NCBI GenBank assembly: GCA_937915075.1
Contig: CALDMA010000377.1
Location: forward strand, 1-9,101
DNA length: 9,101 bases
Origin: an uncultured Oscillospiraceae bacterium
GTDB taxonomy: Bacteria > Bacillota > Clostridia > Oscillospirales > Oscillospiraceae
Reading direction: 5' to 3'
Both the position numbers and the translations under genes were made by a program. The notes beneath the pieces are model-generated. The model was not told where the DNA came from, did no database searches, and was given only the letters and a program-made list of their open reading frames with translations. Shown one piece after another: positions 5,649 through 9,101 of the stretch; the first letter of the stretch is position 1; every line of letters begins with the position of its first letter.

Positions 5649-6494
5649 ATGGCGATGTTACTCAAGGGGGCCGACGCCGCCAAGGCGTTGACCGAGCAGC
5701 TGCGCGAGCAGGCGGAGGAGCTGAAGAAAAACGGCACGGAGCCCTGCCTTGCCATTCTGCGCGTGGGCGCGCGCGAGGACGATCTGTCCTATGAGCGCGG
5801 CGCGCTCAAGCGCTGCGAGAAGGTCGGCATCACGGTCCGTCAGGTCGTGCTGCCCGAGGACGCGGGCCAGCAGGAGCTGATGGACAACATCCGTTCGCTC
5901 AACGAGGACGAGCGCGTTCACGGCGTTCTGATGTTCCGCCCGCTGCCCAAGCACCTCGATGATGAGGCCGCCCGCCGCGCCCTCGATCCGAGAAAGGATA
6001 TGGACGGCATCACCGATGGCTCGCTCGCCGCGGTCTACGCCGGCACCGACGGCGGCTATCCGCCCTGCACCGCCGCGGCCTGCGTGGCGCTGCTCAAGCA
6101 TTATAACGTGCCCATCAAGGGCAAGCGCGTGGTCGTGATCGGCCGCAGCCTCGTCATCGGCAAGCCGGTCTCCCTGCTGCTGCTCGCCGAGCACGCGACC
6201 GTGACCATCTGCCACAGCCGCAGCGAAAACCTGCCCGCCATCTGCCGCGAGGCGGACATCCTCGTCGTCGCCGCCGGTAAGGCCGGCATGGTCGGCGCCG
6301 AGAGCGTCCGCGCGGGCCAGATCGTGCTGGACGTGGGCATCCACGTCGGCGCGGACGGCAATCTCTGCGGCGATACCCGCTTCGCCGAGGTGGAGCCGAT
6401 CGTCGAGGCCATCACGCCCGTGCCCGGCGGCGTCGGCGCGGTGACGACGGCCATTCTCGCGAGCCACGTCATCGAGGCGGCGAAGAGAAGCTGA
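5649..6494 (+). CDS. folD: FolD-family methylene-THF dehydrogenase/methenyl-THF cyclohydrolase, variant active site
   Basis: A 281-residue cytoplasmic protein of full FolD length. The NADP-binding half is canonical: GKRVVVIGRSLVIGKP (158-173), ATVTICHSRS (183-192), ADILVVAAGKAGMV (202-215) and ITPVPGGVGAVTTA (255-268). KDMDG (116-120) and PPCTA (138-142) are also kept. The substrate half departs from the norm. In the segment after VG at 39-40, Tyr48 is present, but the catalytic Lys four residues later (Lys56 of E. coli FolD) is Ala52, although Lys54 lies two residues on. The usual VQLPLP reads MFRPLP, so the catalytic-site Gln is Phe96. Related sequences with SYERGA-type motifs occur in clostridia, as I recall, so this may be a subfamily rather than decay. 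Dehydrogenase activity may remain; cyclohydrolase activity is uncertain. GAGGAGGG 7 bases upstream supports the start. It is divergent from the cyclo-ligase. Confidence 0.92.
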   Translation: MAMLLKGADAAKALTEQLREQAEELKKNGTEPCLAILRVGAREDDLSYERGALKRCEKVGITVRQVVLPEDAGQQELMDNIRSLNEDERVHGVLMFRPLPKHLDDEAARRALDPRKDMDGITDGSLAAVYAGTDGGYPPCTAAACVALLKHYNVPIKGKRVVVIGRSLVIGKPVSLLLLAEHATVTICHSRSENLPAICREADILVVAAGKAGMVGAESVRAGQIVLDVGIHVGADGNLCGDTRFAEVEPIVEAITPVPGGVGAVTTAILASHVIEAAKRS

Positions 6495-6514
6495 GCAAAA
6501 CCGAAGAATCGTCC

Positions 6515-6547
6515 AAAAACGGCGGCGCTTTCTGCGCCGCCGTTTTT
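6515..6547 (+). terminator. Rho-independent terminator of folD
   Basis: Stem GGCGGCGC (6521-6528) with GCGCCGCC (6534-6541) around a 5-base loop, extended by C-G and five A-T pairs, ending in a run of five T. It begins 20 bases after the folD stop. The A-run on the 5' side would supply a U-tract on the other strand too, but no minus-strand gene reads into it directly. Confidence 0.92.
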
Positions 6548-6572
6548 CATTGCGCTCTATCGGTGATATACT
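6544..6572 (+). promoter_or_regulatory. Candidate extended -10 promoter for the recombinase gene
   Basis: TATACT (6567-6572), preceded by TGA, makes a good extended -10 about 30 bases before the start codon. The best -35 at 17 bp, TTTTCA (6544-6549), overlaps the T-run of the folD terminator and is weak. An alternative TTGCGC at 6550 is too close (11 bp). Confidence 0.5.
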
Positions 6573-6602
6573 GCCTCCATTCCAAAAGGAGGGCGAACGA
6601 AT

Positions 6603-7736
6603 ATGCGAAAAGCCATCAAACGAAATCTTGCCTACGACGACCAAAAGGACCTTTACTACGTCACGATGCACTACGGGATGCGGCCCGACGGCTCGCGCGA
6701 CCGCTGTGTGCGTACCTTCCGCTGCCTCGACGACGCCGAGAGCACCCTGACGGAATTTCTGCGCTTGCGCGCGCTCAAGCGCACGCGACACGGCGGCGAG
6801 GTCATTCTCGCCGATTGGCTGGAGGTCTGGCTGCGGGATTTTATCTGCCCGAACCGCGAAAAGACCACCGTCCACGGCTACGAGAACATTATCCGCCTCC
6901 ACCTCGTACCCGCGCTGGGCGAGGTGAAGCTGCCGGAGCTGCAGCCGGCACAGCTGCAGCGGTACTACGCGGAGCTGCTGGAAAAGGGACTCTCCCACAA
7001 CACCGTGCGAAAGCACCATGTGCTGCTGCACACGGCGCTGGAGGCCGCTGTCCGGCAGGGGCTGCTGCGGGAAAACGTGACGCGCTATGTCACGCCGCCG
7101 GCCAAGGTGCTGCCGAGTCACCGCTACTATGATCCCGCGCAGCTGCGCGAGCTGTTTTGCCGCTGCGCGGGCACGGAGATCGAGCCTGCCGTCAAGCTGG
7201 CGGGCTATCTGGGGCTGCGGCGCAGCGAGATCTGCGGACTCAAGTGGCGCTGTGTGGACCTGGATGCGAAGATCGTTACCATCCGTGAGGTGCGGACCTC
7301 TGTGGGCGGAACGTTCATCGAGAAAAAGCCCAAGTCCTATTCCTCCGTGCGGCGGCTGTGCTACGATGGGGTGAGCGACCTGGAGGAGCTGCTCGCGCGG
7401 CTGCACGGCGACTGGGAACGCAAGCGGGACGGGGGTTTCAATCCCGAGGGCTACGTGGCCGTTACAGAGCAGGGAAAGCCGTGGGACCCGAACGGCCTCG
7501 GACGCCGCGTCGCGGCCTTCGTTGAGGAGAACGCCCTGCCGTCCATCTCGCTCCACGGTCTGCGCCACAGCTTTGCGAGCGTCGCCAACAGCCGCAGCGT
7601 GCCGATGTTTACCATCTCCAAGGCGCTCGGCCACAGCTCAACGAGCATCACGAGCGAGGTCTACACGCACCTTTTCGACGAGACGGTGCAAGACGTGGTA
7701 AACGTGGTGGCAAACGCCATCGGGACGCGCGCTTAG
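6603..7736 (+). CDS. Tyrosine recombinase / integrase
   Basis: A 377-residue site-specific recombinase. An N-terminal region (about 1-60, with YYVTMHYG and RTFRCLDDAES) resembles the small arm-site DNA-binding domain of integrative-element integrases. A helical core-binding domain follows (about 68-160), then the catalytic domain (about 175-365). The catalytic set is complete: Arg206 in GLRRSE, Lys244 in the KKPKSYSSVRR strand, His318 and Arg321 in LHGLRHSF, His344 in ALGHSS, and the nucleophile Tyr354 in SEVYTHLF. It is therefore likely active. AAGGAGGG ends 9 bases before the ATG. The arm-type N-terminus argues against housekeeping XerC/XerD. No excisionase, phage, conjugation or cargo gene and no obvious attachment repeat lies nearby. 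Its target may be distant, or it may be a remnant of a lost element. It is read after the folD terminator, and its stop overlaps that of the convergent glycosidase. Confidence 0.93.
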   Translation: MRKAIKRNLAYDDQKDLYYVTMHYGMRPDGSRDRCVRTFRCLDDAESTLTEFLRLRALKRTRHGGEVILADWLEVWLRDFICPNREKTTVHGYENIIRLHLVPALGEVKLPELQPAQLQRYYAELLEKGLSHNTVRKHHVLLHTALEAAVRQGLLRENVTRYVTPPAKVLPSHRYYDPAQLRELFCRCAGTEIEPAVKLAGYLGLRRSEICGLKWRCVDLDAKIVTIREVRTSVGGTFIEKKPKSYSSVRRLCYDGVSDLEELLARLHGDWERKRDGGFNPEGYVAVTEQGKPWDPNGLGRRVAAFVEENALPSISLHGLRHSFASVANSRSVPMFTISKALGHSSTSITSEVYTHLFDETVQDVVNVVANAIGTRA

Positions 7737-9016
7737 AGAAGCGTCTCAATATCGAAGAGCGAGGCGAGCACGGCCCAGTTCTGGGGAAAGGGGCGCGTGA
7801 GGTTCCAGTATCCGACGCCCTGCAGGCCGTATTCGTCCGCAAGGCGGAGCTTGGCCTCGATGCTGCGCGCGTCCTCGAACCAGACGGCGTGCTCGCGCCC
7901 GCCACGGTCGGTGTAGTGGTAATAGGGGGCCTGCGCGGCCGCGTCGTATTGAATGGCAATGTCGTGGCGCAGAGCGCGCTCGACCGCCTGCACCGGCGAG
8001 AGGGATTCGGCCCGCGTCTCGCCGGACACGAAGGGCAGCGGCCAGTCGTAGCCGTAGAGCGGGATGCCCATGAGGATCCTCTCCGGCGCGACGGCGGTCA
8101 CGGCATAGTCCAGCACGGCGCGCACCTGCGGCAGCGGCGCGACCGCCATCGGGGGCCCGTAGGTGTAGCCCCATTCATAGGTCATCAGAAACACCGCGTT
8201 GGCCGCCGCGCCGAGGAGCGCGTAGTCGTGCGCCTCGTAGAGCAGTCCCTGCTGCGCGGCGCTCGTTTTCGGTGCGAGCGCGACGATGACCGGACAGCCG
8301 AGCGGGTTGAGCGCTTCGCGCAGCCGCGTGATGAAGGCGGCGTAGGCCTCGCGCTGCTCGGGCAGCACATATTCAAAATCCACGTCCAGCCCGAAGTAAT
8401 GCCGGGCCTGCACGGTCTCGAGAATGCTCCGCACCAGAGCGTCCTGTGCGTCCGCGTCCTCCAAGATGAGTGTAGAGCGGGCGTTGTCGAAGCGGCCCTC
8501 CTCCGTGAGCGTGGAGAGGTGCATGAGCGCGGCCGTGCGGTACTGTCCCGCGGCGGCGAGCAGCCATTCGTCCGCGAGCGGCAGCAGTGTGCCGTCGGCT
8601 TGGATGCCGTAGGTGAAGGGCGTGAGGTAGGTGAGATAGGGCAGCGCGGCGTCGAGCAGCGCACCGCGGATAAAGGGATAGCTGTAAGCGTTGACGGCAA
8701 GCGTGCGCAGGGGCGCGTCGTCGTAGGCGATGACGAGTGTCTGCCCGGGGTAGAGGGCGCTGCGCCCGCCGAGAGCGGGATTATTCTGGTAGAGCGTCCG
8801 CACGCTCAGACCGTAGCGCAGGGCGATGGAATAGACGCTCTCGCCGCTCGCGACCGTGTGCAGCTCGCGCGGGTGACGGATGACGAGCGTCTGCCCGACG
8901 GCGAGCGGAGCGTCCGGCGCGACGCCGTTGACGCTGGCGAGGATGCCCGCCGGCACACCGTACCGCGCGGCGACCGACGAAACAGACTCGCCCGCGCGCA
9001 CCACATGAATATCCAT
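7733..9016 (-). CDS. LysM-LysM-GH18 glycoside hydrolase, spore SleL/YaaH-like
   Basis: A 427-residue protein with two LysM repeats (about 2-46 and 52-97) that bind GlcNAc-containing glycan, followed by a GH18 barrel (about 105-420). The GH18 motif is seen as GLDVDFEYV (209-217), with Glu215 the likely acid/base and Asp211/Asp213 assisting. MTYEWGYTYGPPM (278-290), MGIPLYGYDW (316-325) and a late GVGYWNLTRPFPQNW segment are characteristic of the spore-coat/cortex group (SleL, YaaH). These act as N-acetylglucosaminidases on cortex peptidoglycan in germination. There is no signal peptide, as expected if it is packed into spores from the mother cell. The start has GAGGTGA 6 bases upstream and places LysM1 right at the N-terminus. 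The gene converges on the recombinase, sharing 4 bases at the stops. Confidence 0.92.
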   Translation of the reverse strand: MDIHVVRAGESVSSVAARYGVPAGILASVNGVAPDAPLAVGQTLVIRHPRELHTVASGESVYSIALRYGLSVRTLYQNNPALGGRSALYPGQTLVIAYDDAPLRTLAVNAYSYPFIRGALLDAALPYLTYLTPFTYGIQADGTLLPLADEWLLAAAGQYRTAALMHLSTLTEEGRFDNARSTLILEDADAQDALVRSILETVQARHYFGLDVDFEYVLPEQREAYAAFITRLREALNPLGCPVIVALAPKTSAAQQGLLYEAHDYALLGAAANAVFLMTYEWGYTYGPPMAVAPLPQVRAVLDYAVTAVAPERILMGIPLYGYDWPLPFVSGETRAESLSPVQAVERALRHDIAIQYDAAAQAPYYHYTDRGGREHAVWFEDARSIEAKLRLADEYGLQGVGYWNLTRPFPQNWAVLASLFDIETLL

Positions 9017-9042
9017 AAAAGATCACCTCGCACCAGCCTATG

Positions 9043-9096
9043 CGCGGCGCGGGCGCGCTATCCGCAGATTTTCCCTTGCAATGCGCCCGCGGCGCG
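9043..9096. repeat. GC-rich imperfect inverted repeat upstream of the glycosidase gene
   Basis: Arms 9043-9056 and 9083-9096 pair with one mismatch (13 of 14) around a 26-base, AT-richer centre containing TTTTCCC. It lies in the upstream region of the GH18 gene, whose start is at 9016. It could be a leader structure, a regulator site or the end of an upstream transcript, but both arms are almost pure G/C and chance is a real possibility. No convincing sigma-A promoter is visible in 9017-9101. Confidence 0.3.
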
Positions 9097-9101
9097 GTAT
9101 C

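Noticed and set aside
5658..7634. A 658-codon open frame on the minus strand antisense to folD and the recombinase gene
   Set aside because: It lies opposite two well-supported genes, is rich in Arg, Ala and His as expected for a GC-rich shadow frame, and shows no recognisable domain.
6548..7740. Attachment-site direct repeats flanking the recombinase gene
   Set aside because: By eye I found no matching repeat long enough to stand out from the GC-rich background, and there is no tRNA gene nearby.
9028..9064. A sigma-E-like promoter on the minus strand (ATA, 16 bp, CATAGGCT) before the spore-type glycosidase
   Set aside because: Transcription would start inside or at the edge of the ribosome binding site, and the -10 fits only in part. 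Short sporulation motifs occur easily by chance.

Overview
The window is chromosomal DNA from a GC-rich, Gram-positive, probably spore-forming anaerobe. The best guess is a member of the Clostridia in the Oscillospiraceae/Ruminococcaceae sphere. This rests on strong AGGAGG-type ribosome binding sites before almost every gene, a lipoprotein ApbE next to NusG-domain-II and Gx-transporter genes, a clostridial-style variant FolD, and a LysM/GH18 protein of the spore SleL/YaaH type. Taxonomy is inference; there is no rRNA or other marker gene here.

Layout. Positions 5457 down to 1329 (minus strand) hold a compact five-gene run with gaps of 28 nt or less, or overlap: 5-formyltetrahydrofolate cyclo-ligase, N-acyl-D-amino-acid deacylase, lipoprotein ApbE (FAD:protein FMN transferase), a membrane-anchored NusG domain II protein, and a Gx-transporter/HepI-like membrane protein. 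Just downstream on the same strand (1258 to 86), behind its own good promoter, is a six-helix membrane GGDEF diguanylate cyclase. Its 3' end carries a perfect (CT)14 dinucleotide repeat, and a long hairpin sits at the window edge. On the plus strand, folD (5649-6494) is read divergently from the cyclo-ligase out of a 191-bp region with a promoter on each strand. It ends in a strong intrinsic terminator. A lone tyrosine recombinase (6603-7736) follows, and its stop codon overlaps the stop codon of a convergent LysM-LysM-GH18 gene (9016 to 7733, minus).

How the genes fit together. The divergent pair shares one-carbon folate chemistry: the cyclo-ligase makes 5,10-methenyl-THF and FolD normally interconverts methylene-, methenyl- and 10-formyl-THF. 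However, this FolD lacks the family's catalytic Lys and a key Gln. The ApbE/NusG-II/Gx trio resembles sets linked to extracytoplasmic flavin and quinone electron transfer in Gram-positive anaerobes. The D-aminoacylase probably salvages N-acyl-D-amino acids. I see no prophage, CRISPR array, tRNA or rRNA. The recombinase is the only obvious mobile-type gene, though the hairpin at positions 1-44 could belong to an IS or MITE end cut by the window.

The observations most worth following are the (CT)14 tract that would switch the C-terminal tail of the cyclase, the noncanonical FolD active site, the edge palindrome, and the orphan recombinase locked tail-to-tail with a spore-type glycosidase. I did not find a clearly new multi-gene system.
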